DNA of 64,000 nt from Streptomyces asoensis (GTDB lineage: Bacteria; Actinomycetota; Actinomycetes; Streptomycetales; Streptomycetaceae). This document shows positions 16,503-27,063 of the stretch, in pieces. The stretch spans positions 3,534,001-3,598,000 of the forward strand of contig NZ_CP049838.1 of assembly GCF_013085465.1 (NCBI RefSeq), given 5' to 3'. The notes below the pieces were generated by a model. The model was not told the origin of the DNA and searched no databases. It saw only the letters and a list, made by a program, of their open reading frames with translations. Position 1 is the stretch's first letter. Each line of letters begins with the position of its first letter. The position numbers and the translations under genes are program-made.

Positions 16503-17735
16503 TCAGTCCACCAGGTCCCGCACCACCGCGTCCGCCAGCAGCCGCCCGCGCAGGGTGAGCACGGCACGCCCCTCGTCGTAGGGGCCGCGGTCGAGCAGGC
16601 CGTCCGCCAGGGCCCGCCGCGACGCCGCGAGCCCCTCCGGTCGCAGCAGGTCCAGCGGTACGCCCTCCCGCAGCCGCAGCTCCAGCAGGATCCGCTCCAC
16701 CCGGCGGTCCTCGGCCGGCAGCAGCTCGCGTCCGGCCCCCGGCGACCGTCCGGCCGCCAGCGCCGCCGCGTACGCCCCGGGGTGCTTCACGTTCCACCAG
16801 CGGACGCCGCCCACGTGCGAGTGCGCTCCCGGGCCCGCGCCCCACCAGTCGGCGCCACGCCAGTACAGCTCGTTGTGCAGGCAGCGGGCCGCCTCGGAGG
16901 TGGCCCAGTTGGACACCTCGTACCACTCGTAGCCCGCCGCGGCGAGCGTCTCCTCGGCGATCAGGTACCGGTCGGCGTGGACGTCGTCGTCGGTCATCGG
17001 GACCTCGCCCCGGCGGATCCGGCGGGCGAGCTGGGTGCCCTCCTCGACGATCAGGGCGTACGCCGAGACGTGATCGGGGCCGGCGCCCAGGGCCGCGTCC
17101 AGCGAGGCCCGCCAGTCTTCGTCCGACTCGCCCGGGGTGCCGTAGATCAGGTCCAGGTTGACGTGGTCGAAGCCCGCCGCCCGGGCCTCCGCCACGCAGC
17201 GCTCGGGCCGGCCGGGGGTGTGCGTGCGGTCGAGCACCTTCAGCACGTGCTGCCTGGCGCTCTGCATGCCGAAGGAGATCCGGTTGAAGCCGCCCTCGCG
17301 GAGGGTGGTCAGGTAGGCGGGGTCGACGGACTCCGGGTTCGCCTCGGTCGTCACCTCCGCGTCCGCCGCCAGCCCGAACTCGTCACGGATCGCGCCCAGC
17401 ATCCGTACCAGGTCGGAGGCGGCCAGCAGGGTCGGCGTGCCGCCGCCGACGAAGACCGTGCGGACCTCGCGCAGGTCGTCGCCGAGGACCTTGCGGGCCA
17501 GCCGGACCTCGTCGATCAGGGTGTCGGCGTAGTTGTCGCGGGAGGCGAGCACTCCGCCGGTGCCGCGCAGCTCGGTGGCGGTGTAGGTGTTGAAGTCGCA
17601 GTAGCCGCAGCGGGTCGCGCAGTACGGGACGTGCAGATAGAACCCGAGGGGGCGGTCGGCGGCGCCGGCGAGCGCGTGCGGGGGGAGCGCGCCGTCGTCG
17701 GGGACCGGCTCACCGTCGGGAAGTGCGGAAGGCAT
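16503..17735 (-). CDS. hemW: radical SAM haem chaperone HemW (HemN-like)
   Basis: A 410-residue radical SAM protein. The iron-sulfur motif YCATRCGYCDF gives Cys39, Cys43 and Cys46 (CxxxCxxC), followed by VRTVFVGGGTPTLL, EANPESVDP, FNRISFGMQS and LIYGTPGES. Members without the extra N-terminal HemN residues act as haem chaperones (HemW) and not as coproporphyrinogen dehydrogenases; the motif here fits HemW. The ATG at 17735 was chosen since GGACGAC precedes it and the frame upstream is only the low-complexity 18-base repeat; an ATG three codons upstream is possible. It is flanked on both sides by minisatellites. Confidence 0.92.
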   Translation of the reverse strand: MPSALPDGEPVPDDGALPPHALAGAADRPLGFYLHVPYCATRCGYCDFNTYTATELRGTGGVLASRDNYADTLIDEVRLARKVLGDDLREVRTVFVGGGTPTLLAASDLVRMLGAIRDEFGLAADAEVTTEANPESVDPAYLTTLREGGFNRISFGMQSARQHVLKVLDRTHTPGRPERCVAEARAAGFDHVNLDLIYGTPGESDEDWRASLDAALGAGPDHVSAYALIVEEGTQLARRIRRGEVPMTDDDVHADRYLIAEETLAAAGYEWYEVSNWATSEAARCLHNELYWRGADWWGAGPGAHSHVGGVRWWNVKHPGAYAAALAAGRSPGAGRELLPAEDRRVERILLELRLREGVPLDLLRPEGLAASRRALADGLLDRGPYDEGRAVLTLRGRLLADAVVRDLVD

Positions 17736-17829
17736 GTCGTCCATTGTCCCGCACGCCCGACCCCACCCCGGATGCCCGCCAACCCGCCCCCACCCACCGG
17801 CCCGGTACGGGGTGCCGACTGCCGGGCGG

Positions 17830-18022
17830 GCGCCGGGACGCCAGGCAGGCACCGGATACCAGGCGGGCGCCGGATACCAGGCAGGCACCGGACGCCAGGC
17901 AGGCACCGGATACCGGGCAGGCGCCGGACGCCAGGCAGGCACCGGATACCGGGCCGGGCCGGGGCCCGACGCCAGGCCGATGCCCGACGCCAGGCCGGGG
18001 CCCGACGCCAGGCCGGGGCCGG
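17830..18022. repeat. 18-bp minisatellite upstream of hemW
   Basis: The 301-base spacer between the DyP peroxidase stop and the hemW start holds roughly ten degenerate 18-base units, e.g. GCCGGATACCAGGCAGGC with variants ACCGGACGCCAGGCAGGC and CCCGACGCCAGGCCGGGG. On the minus strand this keeps the hemW frame open upstream, giving a six-residue pattern (PAWYPV), but codon use is that of a repeat. No promoter could be recognised inside it; any hemW promoter must lie in 17736-17830. Confidence 0.88.
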
Positions 18023-18036
18023 ACGCCGCGGGGCGC

Positions 18037-19152
18037 TCAGCCCAGCAGCTCCGCGCCCAGCGGTCGTCCCGCTCGCGCGCCCGGCAGGATGTATGCCATC
18101 GCCGAGCCCCGGGCCTCGGCGAATCCGCTCAGCTCGTCCTGCGCCGCCATCCGGCGCTGCACCCGTGCGAAGAGCGTGGGGTCCCGCATGAACGCGAGGA
18201 ACAGCATGCCCTGGTCGCTGGGGCCGTCGGCGTAGGAGTAACCGCGGCGCAGCATCCGGGCCCCCGCGTCGAGGCGGGGACTGACGGCCCGGACGTGGGA
18301 GCGCGGCGGGGCGGCGTCCTCAGGGCCTCCGGCCGACGGACCGGCCGACGGACCGGCGTCCAGCGGGCCGCCGGTCGAGCGGTCGCGGCCGATGATCTCC
18401 TCCTGGCGGTGGACGGCGAGCCGCGCGAAGTCCTCGAGGCGCAGGTGGACTCGTCGTACGACGAGGTAGGTGGCGTTGCCCGACCACACCCAGCGTTCGC
18501 ACTCCTCGGGGGTCGGGTTGGCGGGCCCGTCCTGGAAGCCGAGCAGATTGCGCGGGGTGGTGCCGCCGTCGGGGGACGGAGGCAGGAACCCGTCCTGCCG
18601 CCAGCGCGGGTACAGGGTCTCCCCGGCCAGCCGGGTCAGGGTCGCGGCGATCGCCTCGGTGGCGTCCGCGGTGTCGGCGCAGAGCTGCACCAGCAGATCG
18701 CCGCCGCAGCGGTCGGGGTCGAGGCGGTCACCGGTGAAGGCGGGCAGGTCACGCAGGGCGGCCGGGGCCCGCAGACCGAGGCGCGCGGGGAGGGCGGGGC
18801 CGATACCGACGGTGACGGTGAGGCGGGCGGCGCGCGAGCTGTCCGACTCCAGCGTCTCGGCGAGGGCGTGCGTCCACGCCCCGAGCACTGCCTTCAGCGC
18901 ACGCCCGCCCGCCGCGCCGCGCAGGGCGGGGTCGAGGTCGTACGCCAGGAGCAGCGCCGTGGCCTGCCGCGGGGTCGTCACCCCGGCCTGGCGCAGGCCG
19001 TGGAAGCCGGGCCCGCGGGCGTCCTCGGGCGGATCGGCGCCACGGGTACAGGCGGTCACGGTCAGCCCCAGCCCCGCGCCGGCGATCAGGACGCGTCGGC
19101 GGGTGGGCGTTTCAGATGCGGCATTCGTCGCCTTCGGCACGAACCGGACCAT
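18037..19152 (-). CDS. DyP-type haem peroxidase, Tat-exported lipoprotein
   Basis: A 371-residue dye-decolourising peroxidase. The N-terminus TPTRRRVLIAGAGLGLTVTAC combines a twin-arginine motif with a lipobox (VTAC), so the folded haem enzyme is probably exported by Tat and lipid-anchored outside. The catalytic GxxDG is seen in GFQDGPANP, and the proximal haem His in SHVRAVSPR, with the distal Arg near MLRRGYSY. This resembles the EfeB subgroup, but no efeU or efeO gene is adjacent. The ATG at 19152 is the start that gives the Tat signal. It lies between two low-complexity spacers. Confidence 0.91.
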   Translation of the reverse strand: MVRFVPKATNAASETPTRRRVLIAGAGLGLTVTACTRGADPPEDARGPGFHGLRQAGVTTPRQATALLLAYDLDPALRGAAGGRALKAVLGAWTHALAETLESDSSRAARLTVTVGIGPALPARLGLRAPAALRDLPAFTGDRLDPDRCGGDLLVQLCADTADATEAIAATLTRLAGETLYPRWRQDGFLPPSPDGGTTPRNLLGFQDGPANPTPEECERWVWSGNATYLVVRRVHLRLEDFARLAVHRQEEIIGRDRSTGGPLDAGPSAGPSAGGPEDAAPPRSHVRAVSPRLDAGARMLRRGYSYADGPSDQGMLFLAFMRDPTLFARVQRRMAAQDELSGFAEARGSAMAYILPGARAGRPLGAELLG

Positions 19153-19544
19153 ACATCCGCAGACCCGACCACCTGGTTTCCCCCGCCCCACCCGACACCG
19201 CCGGCCCTCTCCCGGCCGCCCACCGCGATCGCCCGGCCACCGCCACCGCCGTACAGGCCCGCCGCCATCGCCGCCGTACCCGGCTCCGGCCCCGCCACCA
19301 CACCGCCCCGCCCGCCACACCCGGCCCCGCCGCCATCGCCGCCGTACCCGCCATACCCGGCCCCGCCGCCATCGCCGCCGTACCCGGCCCCGGCCCCGCC
19401 ACCACACCGCCCCGCCCGCCGTACCCGGCCCCGCCGCCATCGCCGCCGCGCCCGGCTCCGGCCTCGCCACCACACCGTCCCGCCCGCCACACCCGGCCCG
19501 CCACCACTGCCGTACCCGGCCCCGCGGACTGGCACGAGCGGCGG
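19153..19544. repeat. GC-rich low-complexity spacer, 392 bases without a gene
   Basis: The space between the DyP start and the phosphatase stop is more than half composed (about 19190-19530) of imperfect repeats of CCCGCCGCCATCGCCGCCGT, ACCCGGCCCCG and CCACCACACCGCCCCGCCCG in varying order. Open frames on both strands here are an outcome of composition. Apart from possible transcription signals of the DyP gene close to 19153-19190, I see nothing functional. Confidence 0.8.
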
Positions 19545-21590
19545 CTACTCCGCCTGAAGCACCAGCAGTGCCAGGTCGTCCTCCGGCGGCTGGTCGCCGA
19601 ACTCGTGCACCAGCCGCCGGATCCGCTCCGCGATCAGCTCCGCGTCGAGTCCGACGCAGCCCGCCAGCGCGGCGGCGAGACCGTCCTCGTCGTCGAACTG
19701 CCGGAGGCCCGACCGTCGTTCCGTGACGCCGTCGGTGACGCACAGCAGACTGTCGCCGGGCCGCAGCTCCAGACTGTCGCTGGTGTACGTGACGTCCTCG
19801 ATGACCCCGAGCAGGGTCTGCGGACGCCCGCCCGTGGCGACCGAGCCGTCCGGCCCGAGCAGCAGCGGCAGCGGATGCCCGGCGGAGGCGAGAGTGCAGC
19901 GGACCCCTCCCTCGAAGGGGGCCAGCTCGCCGTAGAGGAGCGAAAGGAAGCGGGTCTGCGGGCCGTCGCCCGGCCCGGCGGGGCCGACGAAGGCTCGGGC
20001 GGCGGCGTCGGCGGCCTCGGTCGCGTCGTCGAGGAGGAGCTGGTTGAGCCGGTCCAGGACGTCGGCCACGCCATAGCCCTCGCGGGCCAGCAGCCGCAGC
20101 CAGGGCCGGGCGAGGCCGATGACGACGGCCGCCTCCGGGCCCTTGCCCTGCACATCGCCCACCGCGAAGCACCAGCGGCCGTCGCCCGCCGGGAACAGGT
20201 CGTAGAAGTCGCCGCTCGGGCCGCCCTGCTCGCGCGGCTCGTAGACGAGGGCGCTGCGCACCCCGGGGATCTCGGCGACCGCGCCGGGCAGCAGCCCCCG
20301 CTGGAGGACGGCGCTGATGGTGGCCTGGCGGGCGTACTGACGGGCCGCTCCGATGGCGAGCGCCACCCGACGGCCGAGATCCTCGACGAGCCCGGTGACC
20401 TCGTCGGCGAAGGGCGGCCGCCCCGCCTGCCCGATGACCAGGGTGCCGAGCGGCCGACCGCCGGCGATCAGCCGGTAGGCGAGGGCCGTGCCGTGCGGGC
20501 CGAGCGCCGCGCCGGGCCAGGGGAAGGGCTCGGGCCCGGAGCGGGGACCGCCGTCGGGCGGACCGGGCGGATCCTTCTCCAGGGCCCGGCGCAGCTCCTC
20601 GACGCGGTTCTCGCAGCCGTGCCAGACCCGGGCCAGCCGCGGCCCCGGCCCGCCGGCCCACTCACCGCGCCCGCTCACCTCGTCCTCGAGCCACACCGCG
20701 CACCAGTCGGCGAGCCGCGGCACGAGCAGCTGGCCGGTCAGCGCGGCCACCAGATCCTCGTCGAGCTGTCCGGCCAGCAGATCGGACGCCTCGGCGAGAA
20801 AGGAGAGGGCACCGCGGTTGAGCCAGTCCCGGTCCCTCGACCCGACCGGTTGCGGGACCGGGGCCAGGGCCTCGAGGAGACCCGGGCCGACGTCGTCGAG
20901 GGGGCGGTCGGGGTCGGCGGTGAGGCCGGCGTGGCTGAAGCAACCGAGGTGTCCCGCGTGGCCGGGGATGTTCTGCTCATGGCCGGGACGCGGGTGGTCA
21001 CCACGGCCGGAGAGGTCGGCGTCCTGGGACTCGGCGGCCGTCGGCAGCAGCCGGGCCCAGACCGTCTTCGTCCCCCTGCGGTACGTCACCCCCCAGGCGT
21101 CGGCGAGCGCGGCGACCAGGCGCAGGCCGCGGCCGTACTCCGGCGTCCCGTACGACGGTTCGGCGGTGCCGTCGCGCGGGGCGCGGGAGGGATGGTGGTC
21201 GGAGACCTCGACGACGACCGCGCGGCAGCCACCGGGATGCCCGGGGTGCTCGGGGTGCTCCTCCAGCCGGCACGCCAGCTCGACGTCGGTGCCGGCGTGC
21301 ACGACGGCGTTCGTGACGAGCTCGCTGACGACGAGTGTGGTGTCCTCCGCGAGGCGCTCGCCGGCGTCCCCGGTCTCGCCGGCCTCCCCGGCCGCCTTCG
21401 CGCCGAGCAGGCCGAGACCGGCCCACTCCGTCAGCGCGGCGCGCACCAGCTCGCGGGCGGCGCCGGGCGCGAGGGGGCTGCCGTTCAGGGTCGCGCGGGT
21501 GTGCGGGAGCGCGACCGAGTGCGTACTCGGGTGCGCGGGCGCGCCCTGGGCACGGGACGCGGTCTCCCGTTGCGTCGGAATGGCCCCCAT
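19545..21590 (-). CDS. SpoIIE-type PP2C phosphatase with HATPase and GAF domains
   Basis: A 681-residue signalling protein. Residues about 25-175 form an RsbW-like histidine-kinase-type ATPase (DTTLVVSELVTNAVVHAG as N-box, YGRGLRLVAALADAWG as G-box). A GAF-like sensor spans about 225-400. Residues about 420-680 are a SpoIIE/RsbU PP2C phosphatase with QYARQATISAVLQRGLLPG, GGPSGDFYDLFPAGDGRW and AVGDVQGKGPEAAVV, whose aspartates bind the metal pair. Such fusions balance phosphorylation of an anti-anti-sigma factor. ATG at 21590 is preceded by GGAG. No sigma or anti-sigma gene is adjacent. The kinase-like and phosphatase-like parts in one chain are typical of Streptomyces. Confidence 0.92.
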   Translation of the reverse strand: MGAIPTQRETASRAQGAPAHPSTHSVALPHTRATLNGSPLAPGAARELVRAALTEWAGLGLLGAKAAGEAGETGDAGERLAEDTTLVVSELVTNAVVHAGTDVELACRLEEHPEHPGHPGGCRAVVVEVSDHHPSRAPRDGTAEPSYGTPEYGRGLRLVAALADAWGVTYRRGTKTVWARLLPTAAESQDADLSGRGDHPRPGHEQNIPGHAGHLGCFSHAGLTADPDRPLDDVGPGLLEALAPVPQPVGSRDRDWLNRGALSFLAEASDLLAGQLDEDLVAALTGQLLVPRLADWCAVWLEDEVSGRGEWAGGPGPRLARVWHGCENRVEELRRALEKDPPGPPDGGPRSGPEPFPWPGAALGPHGTALAYRLIAGGRPLGTLVIGQAGRPPFADEVTGLVEDLGRRVALAIGAARQYARQATISAVLQRGLLPGAVAEIPGVRSALVYEPREQGGPSGDFYDLFPAGDGRWCFAVGDVQGKGPEAAVVIGLARPWLRLLAREGYGVADVLDRLNQLLLDDATEAADAAARAFVGPAGPGDGPQTRFLSLLYGELAPFEGGVRCTLASAGHPLPLLLGPDGSVATGGRPQTLLGVIEDVTYTSDSLELRPGDSLLCVTDGVTERRSGLRQFDDEDGLAAALAGCVGLDAELIAERIRRLVHEFGDQPPEDDLALLVLQAE

Positions 21591-21727
21591 GCGCAGCTCC
21601 CCGGGCGGTCGGATGCCCACAGGGTGACAGACCGATCCCGGCCATGAGCGCTGGGTTACCGAAGTGGGCCGTCCTGAGCGAGAACCGTGCTGCGCATCTG
21701 TCCGCGCATGCTCGATGAAGCGCGGTT

Positions 21728-21763
21728 GAGGGGCGGAATCCGAGCATTCGGACTCCGCCCCTC
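21728..21763 (-). terminator. terminator hairpin after the acyl-CoA synthetase gene
   Basis: GAGGGGCGGAATCCGA and TCGGACTCCGCCCCTC form a 16-base stem with one mismatch around a GCAT loop, 61 bases past the stop codon of the acyl-CoA synthetase. No U-run follows, as is usual in Streptomyces. The rest of the 233-base spacer holds a second C/G-rich run and nothing recognisable. Confidence 0.75.
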
Positions 21764-21823
21764 CGCGCGCCGACGCGCTGTGCCCCGCGCCGGTGCGCCG
21801 GCCCCGCGCCGTCGCGCCCCGCG

Positions 21824-23698
21824 CTACGCCTCGCGCGATCCGGCGTACATCTCGTCGATGAGGTGCTTGTACTCCCGCTCCACGACGGGCCGCTTCAGCT
21901 TCAGGCTGGGCGTGATCTCGCCGTGCTCGACGTCCAGGTCCCGGGGCAGCAGCCGGAACTTCTTGATGGTCTGCCAGCGCTGGAGTCCCTCGTTGAGCTG
22001 CTTGACGTAGCCGTCGATGAGCTCCACGGTGACGGGCGCGGCGACGACGTCCGCGTACGACTTTCCGGCCAGCCCGTTGTCCTTCGCCCAGTCGAGGAGC
22101 GACGGCTCGTCGAGGGCGATGAGCGCCGTGCAGAAGTTCCGGTCGGCGCCGTGCACGAGGATGTTGGAGACGTACGGGCACACCGCCTTGAACTGTCCCT
22201 CGACCTCGGCGGGCGCGATGTACTTGCCGCCGGACGTCTTGATGAGGTCCTTCTTGCGGTCGGTGATGCGCAGGTACCCGTCGGGCGACAGCTCGCCGAT
22301 GTCGCCGGTGTGGAACCAGCCGTCGGCCTCCAGGACCTCGGCGGTCTTCTCGGGGAGCCCGTGGTAGCCCTCCATGATGCCGGGGCCGCGCAGCAGGATC
22401 TCGCCGTCGTCGGCGATCCGCACCTCCGTGCCGGGCAGCGGCTTGCCGACCGTGCCGGTGCGGTAGGCCTCACCGGGGTTGACGAAGGAGGCCGCGGAGG
22501 ACTCCGTCAGGCCGTAGCCCTCGAGGATGTGGATGCCGGCGCCGGCGAAGAAGTAGCCGATGTCCGGCGCGAGCGCCGCCGACCCGGAGACACACGCGCG
22601 CAGGTTGCCGCCGAAGGCTTCGCGGATCTTGGCGTAGACGAGTGCGTCGGCGACCTTGTGCTTGGCGCCGAGCCCGAAGGGGACGGCGGCGGTGCCGGTG
22701 CGCCGGAAGTTGTCCTGGGCGGCCTTGGCGTACTCGCGGGAGACCTCGGCGGCCCACTGGAAGATCTTGAACTTTGCCCCGCCGCCCGCACGGGCCTTGG
22801 CGGCGACCCCGTTGTAGACCTTCTCGAAGATGCGCGGCACGGCGGCCATGTACGTCGGCTGGACGATCGGCAGGTTCTCGATGATCTTGTCGACGCGGCC
22901 GTCGACGGCGGTGACGTGCCCGACCTCGATCTGGCCGGAAGTGAGGACCTTGCCGAAGACGTGCGCGAGCGGCAGCCACAGGTACTGCACGTCGTCGGGG
23001 CCGACCAGACCGGTCGCGGCGATCGCCTTCGCCATGTACGACCAGTTGTCGTGCGGCAGGCGGACGCCCTTGGGCCGGCCGGTGGTGCCGGAGGTGTAGA
23101 TCAGGGTGGCGAGCTGGTCCTTCGTGATCGCGCCGACCCGCTCCTTGATCAGCTGGGCTTCCTTCTCCAGCCGGGCGGCGCCGCGCTTCTCCAGCTCGTC
23201 GAGGGTGAGGATCCAGTCGGCGGTCTCCACACCGGCCGGGTCGATCACGACCACATGGGTGAGGGCGGGCAGCTCGGCGCGCTTCTCGACGGCCTTGGCG
23301 AGCTGGGCCGCGTCCTCGGCGATCAGCACCTTGGACTCGGAGTCCGCGAGGATGAACGCGGACTCGTCGGCGTTGGTCTGCGGGTAGACGGTGGTCGTGG
23401 CGGCCCCGGCGCACATGATGCCGAGGTCGGCGAGGATCCACTCGAGCCGGGTCGAGGCGGCGAGCGCGACGCGCTGCTCGGCCCGCACGCCCAGCTCGAT
23501 GAGGCCGGCCGCGATCGCGTAGACCCGTTCGGCGGCCTGCGCCCAGGTCAGCGACTTCCAGGCGTCGGGTCCCTCGCCGGCCGCGGCCGGTACCGGGTAC
23601 CGGTATGCCTCGGCGTCGGGCGTGGCCGCCACGCGCTCCAGGAAGAGGCCCGCGACGGACGGCGGACGGTTCTCGATCAGTGTCTGTGTGTCGCTCAC
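21824..23698 (-). CDS. long-chain fatty acid-CoA ligase (FadD15-like)
   Basis: A 624-residue ANL-superfamily enzyme that activates fatty acids to acyl-CoA with ATP. The AMP-binding motif is LATLIYTSGTTGRPKGV; A5 is ILEGYGLTESSAA; the hinge and C-terminal motifs are GWFHTGDIGELSPDGYLRI and RKKDLIKTSGGKYIAPAEVE. Length and the insertions between A4 and A5 match FadD15-type ligases with broad long-chain specificity. ATG at 23698 has GGAGG nine bases upstream. It is monocistronic: lepA starts its own unit behind a terminator. A candidate repressor site and promoter are at 23795-23854. Confidence 0.94.
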   Translation of the reverse strand: MSDTQTLIENRPPSVAGLFLERVAATPDAEAYRYPVPAAAGEGPDAWKSLTWAQAAERVYAIAAGLIELGVRAEQRVALAASTRLEWILADLGIMCAGAATTTVYPQTNADESAFILADSESKVLIAEDAAQLAKAVEKRAELPALTHVVVIDPAGVETADWILTLDELEKRGAARLEKEAQLIKERVGAITKDQLATLIYTSGTTGRPKGVRLPHDNWSYMAKAIAATGLVGPDDVQYLWLPLAHVFGKVLTSGQIEVGHVTAVDGRVDKIIENLPIVQPTYMAAVPRIFEKVYNGVAAKARAGGGAKFKIFQWAAEVSREYAKAAQDNFRRTGTAAVPFGLGAKHKVADALVYAKIREAFGGNLRACVSGSAALAPDIGYFFAGAGIHILEGYGLTESSAASFVNPGEAYRTGTVGKPLPGTEVRIADDGEILLRGPGIMEGYHGLPEKTAEVLEADGWFHTGDIGELSPDGYLRITDRKKDLIKTSGGKYIAPAEVEGQFKAVCPYVSNILVHGADRNFCTALIALDEPSLLDWAKDNGLAGKSYADVVAAPVTVELIDGYVKQLNEGLQRWQTIKKFRLLPRDLDVEHGEITPSLKLKRPVVEREYKHLIDEMYAGSREA

Positions 23699-23794
23699 GA
23701 CATCCTCCGGGCCCGCGACGATGCGGCTGGCTCATTGCGGCGTCATTCGACGCGGCGGTTGCTGACAGCGGCGGTTGTTGACGGCGGCTGTTGT

Positions 23795-23854
23795 TTAACT
23801 CACGAGTAACTACCGAGCAGGGATCAGAGTAGAGGGCGACTGGCCAGCACGTAA
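23795..23854 (-). promoter_or_regulatory. candidate promoter and operator of the acyl-CoA synthetase gene
   Basis: On the minus strand, TTACGT (23849-23854) and TACTCT (23826-23831) are 17 bases apart, giving acceptable -35 and -10 elements. Just past the predicted start point is the near-palindrome TTACTCGTGAGTTAA (23795-23809). A site of this shape at +15 would let a TetR-type regulator block transcription; fatty-acid degradation genes in actinobacteria are often controlled this way. The regulator is unknown. Confidence 0.4.
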
Positions 23855-23891
23855 GGGGCTCCGGGCAGTCACTTTCTCCTGAATAAAGCCA

Positions 23892-23925
23892 CAGGGCCCG
23901 CCGCGCTGTCGCGCGACGGGCCCTG
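23892..23925 (-). terminator. terminator of lepA
   Basis: CAGGGCCCGTCGCGCG and CGCGGCGGGCCCTG form a strong stem around ACAG-like loop bases, 21 bases after the lepA stop, followed on the transcribed strand by TGGCTTTATTC. It separates lepA from the acyl-CoA synthetase promoter. Confidence 0.88.
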
Positions 23926-23945
23926 AAAACCGGCGTACATCGTGG

Positions 23946-25814
<1,869 letters not shown>

Positions 25815-25903
25815 GCAGGGTCCTGTCTCTTGAGGCGCCTTGTGCCTCGGGTCGGATCGATACGTAGGCTCCATGGTCCCACGGGTGGCGACCGGGGACC
25901 GGT

Positions 25904-25933
25904 TTGGGCCACTCGGGGAGCCACTGGTAGTCT
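25904..25933 (+). promoter_or_regulatory. candidate rpsT promoter
   Basis: TTGGGC (25904-25909) and TAGTCT (25928-25933) are separated by 18 bases in the lepA-rpsT spacer, about 150 bases before the rpsT start. The elements fit the vegetative HrdB pattern moderately well. Nothing else in the spacer looks better. Confidence 0.35.
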
Positions 25934-26083
25934 GGGCAGCTGTGTCTCTTGCCCTCTCAGCACGAGGCACATCGCCTCGGAGGACTTCTCGGACAACACT
26001 TCTCGGGAAACTTCGGGGCATCTCGGAAAATCATCGGTACGGGACCCGTAGGGGCCCGTGCCTGAACCTGAAAAGGCTCATTC

Positions 26084-26350
26084 GTGGCGAACATCAAGTC
26101 CCAGATCAAGCGGATCAAGACCAACGAGAAGGCTCGGCTGCGCAACAAGGCCGTCAAGTCCTCCCTGAAGACCGCGATCCGCAAGGCCCGTGAGGCTGCT
26201 GCCGCGGGTGACGTCGAGAAGGCCACCGAGTACCAGCGCGCTGCCGCGCGTCAGCTCGACAAGGCCGTCTCGAAGGGCGTCATCCACAAGAACCAGGCCG
26301 CCAACAAGAAGTCGGCGCTTGCTTCCAAGGTCGAGACCCTCAAGGGCTGA
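26084..26350 (+). CDS. rpsT: 30S ribosomal protein S20
   Basis: An 88-residue basic, helical protein that binds 16S rRNA early in 30S assembly. [20 protein letters not shown], followed by [17 protein letters not shown] and ending in [15 protein letters not shown], is typical. The start is GTG at 26084-26086. It is alone on the plus strand between divergent lepA and a convergent gene, and ends ahead of a clear terminator at 26480-26531. Codon usage is strongly biased, as expected for a ribosomal protein. Confidence 0.97.
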   Translation: MANIKSQIKRIKTNEKARLRNKAVKSSLKTAIRKAREAAAAGDVEKATEYQRAAARQLDKAVSKGVIHKNQAANKKSALASKVETLKG

Positions 26351-26479
26351 ATCCCTCAGATCTGATCGCCGGAAGGACCCAGGGCGGGCCCTCTCTCATC
26401 CGCCCCCGACCGGCACCCAACGGATCGCGCGCGGCCTGCGTTCGCCACGCGGGCGCGATCCAGCAGCTTGAAGCTTGAA

Positions 26480-26531
26480 CCGAAGGCCCCCGCGCCTCGC
26501 CCTTCCCCAGGGCGGGTACGGGGGCCTTCGG
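26480..26531. terminator. bidirectional terminator after rpsT
   Basis: CCGAAGGCCCCCG and CGGGGGCCTTCGG form a perfect 13-base outer stem; inside it GCCCTTCCCCAGGGC makes a second hairpin. It lies 130 bases after rpsT, between convergent genes. The surrounding gene-free stretch 26351-26667 also holds the nine-base repeat at 26574-26663 and otherwise nothing I can identify. Confidence 0.85.
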
Positions 26532-26573
26532 TCTGCCGGGGCGCCCCCGGGGCAGGGACCGGAACCGTCAGAG

Positions 26574-26663
26574 GTGACCGGAGGGGCCGGAGTGACCGGG
26601 GTGACAGGGGCAGCAGGGGTGGCAGGGGTGACAGGGGTGACAGGGGTGACAGGGGTGACAGGG
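26574..26663. repeat. nine-base tandem repeat
   Basis: About ten head-to-tail units of GGGGTGACA and variants (GGAGTGACC, GGGGCAGCA, GGGGTGGCA) lie immediately downstream of the NTF2-like gene; the last four units are identical. Divergence rises with distance from that gene, suggesting recent slippage at its 3' flank. Confidence 0.9.
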
Positions 26664-26667
26664 CTCG

Positions 26668-27063
26668 TCAGGACCAGAAGTCGTTGCTCGTGTCGATGTC
26701 CTCGACGCACTCGTCGAGATCGCTGATCTTGTCACCGACGATCCGGAAGACGATGCCCCCGTTGTCGTCCATGTGCTTGCCGTTGCGGTCGGCGGTGATC
26801 CGGTGCAGGGAGACGGCATGCCCACGGCCGTCGACGAGTACGGTGCGCAGGTCGACGCGCAGCGACCCGCCCGTCTCCGAGAACAGCCTGCCGTACATGT
26901 CCATGACCGCGTCGAGGCCCTTGAAGTCCCCGGAGAGCATGTGGGAACCGGGCACGTGGTGCGTACAGTCCCCCGTCATCATCCCGCGCAGGGTGTCCAT
27001 GTCCCCGCGGGTGAAGGCCTCGTATCCCTTGCGGACGAGTGCCGCGTGCGGGTGCTCAGCCAT
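26668..27063 (-). CDS. SnoaL/NTF2-like protein
   Basis: A 131-residue protein of the nuclear transport factor 2-like fold: AALVRKGYEAFTRGDMDTLRG at the start, VPGSHMLSGDFKGLDAVMDMYG, and a C-terminal strand region GIVFRIVGDKISDLDECVED. Members include ketosteroid isomerase-type cyclases and small ligand-binding proteins; the pocket here cannot be assigned. ATG at 27061-27063 was preferred since AGGTGG lies nine bases upstream; an ATG seven codons earlier lacks a ribosome site. The gene is monocistronic or the tail of the holA unit. Confidence 0.85.
   Translation of the reverse strand: MAEHPHAALVRKGYEAFTRGDMDTLRGMMTGDCTHHVPGSHMLSGDFKGLDAVMDMYGRLFSETGGSLRVDLRTVLVDGRGHAVSLHRITADRNGKHMDDNGGIVFRIVGDKISDLDECVEDIDTSNDFWS

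Noticed and set aside
17736..17942. An N-terminal extension of HemW with PAWYP repeats
   Set aside because: It is translation of the 18-base minisatellite; a start with a spacer GGACGAC and the conserved opening lies downstream.
16290..18022. CRISPR array
   Set aside because: Units are contiguous with no unique spacers, and no cas gene is near; these are minisatellites.
18037..20661. An 874-codon frame joining the DyP peroxidase to upstream sequence
   Set aside because: Only the last 371 residues form a protein, with a Tat signal at its start; the rest is Ala/Arg/Gly-rich shadow of the phosphatase gene and low-complexity DNA.
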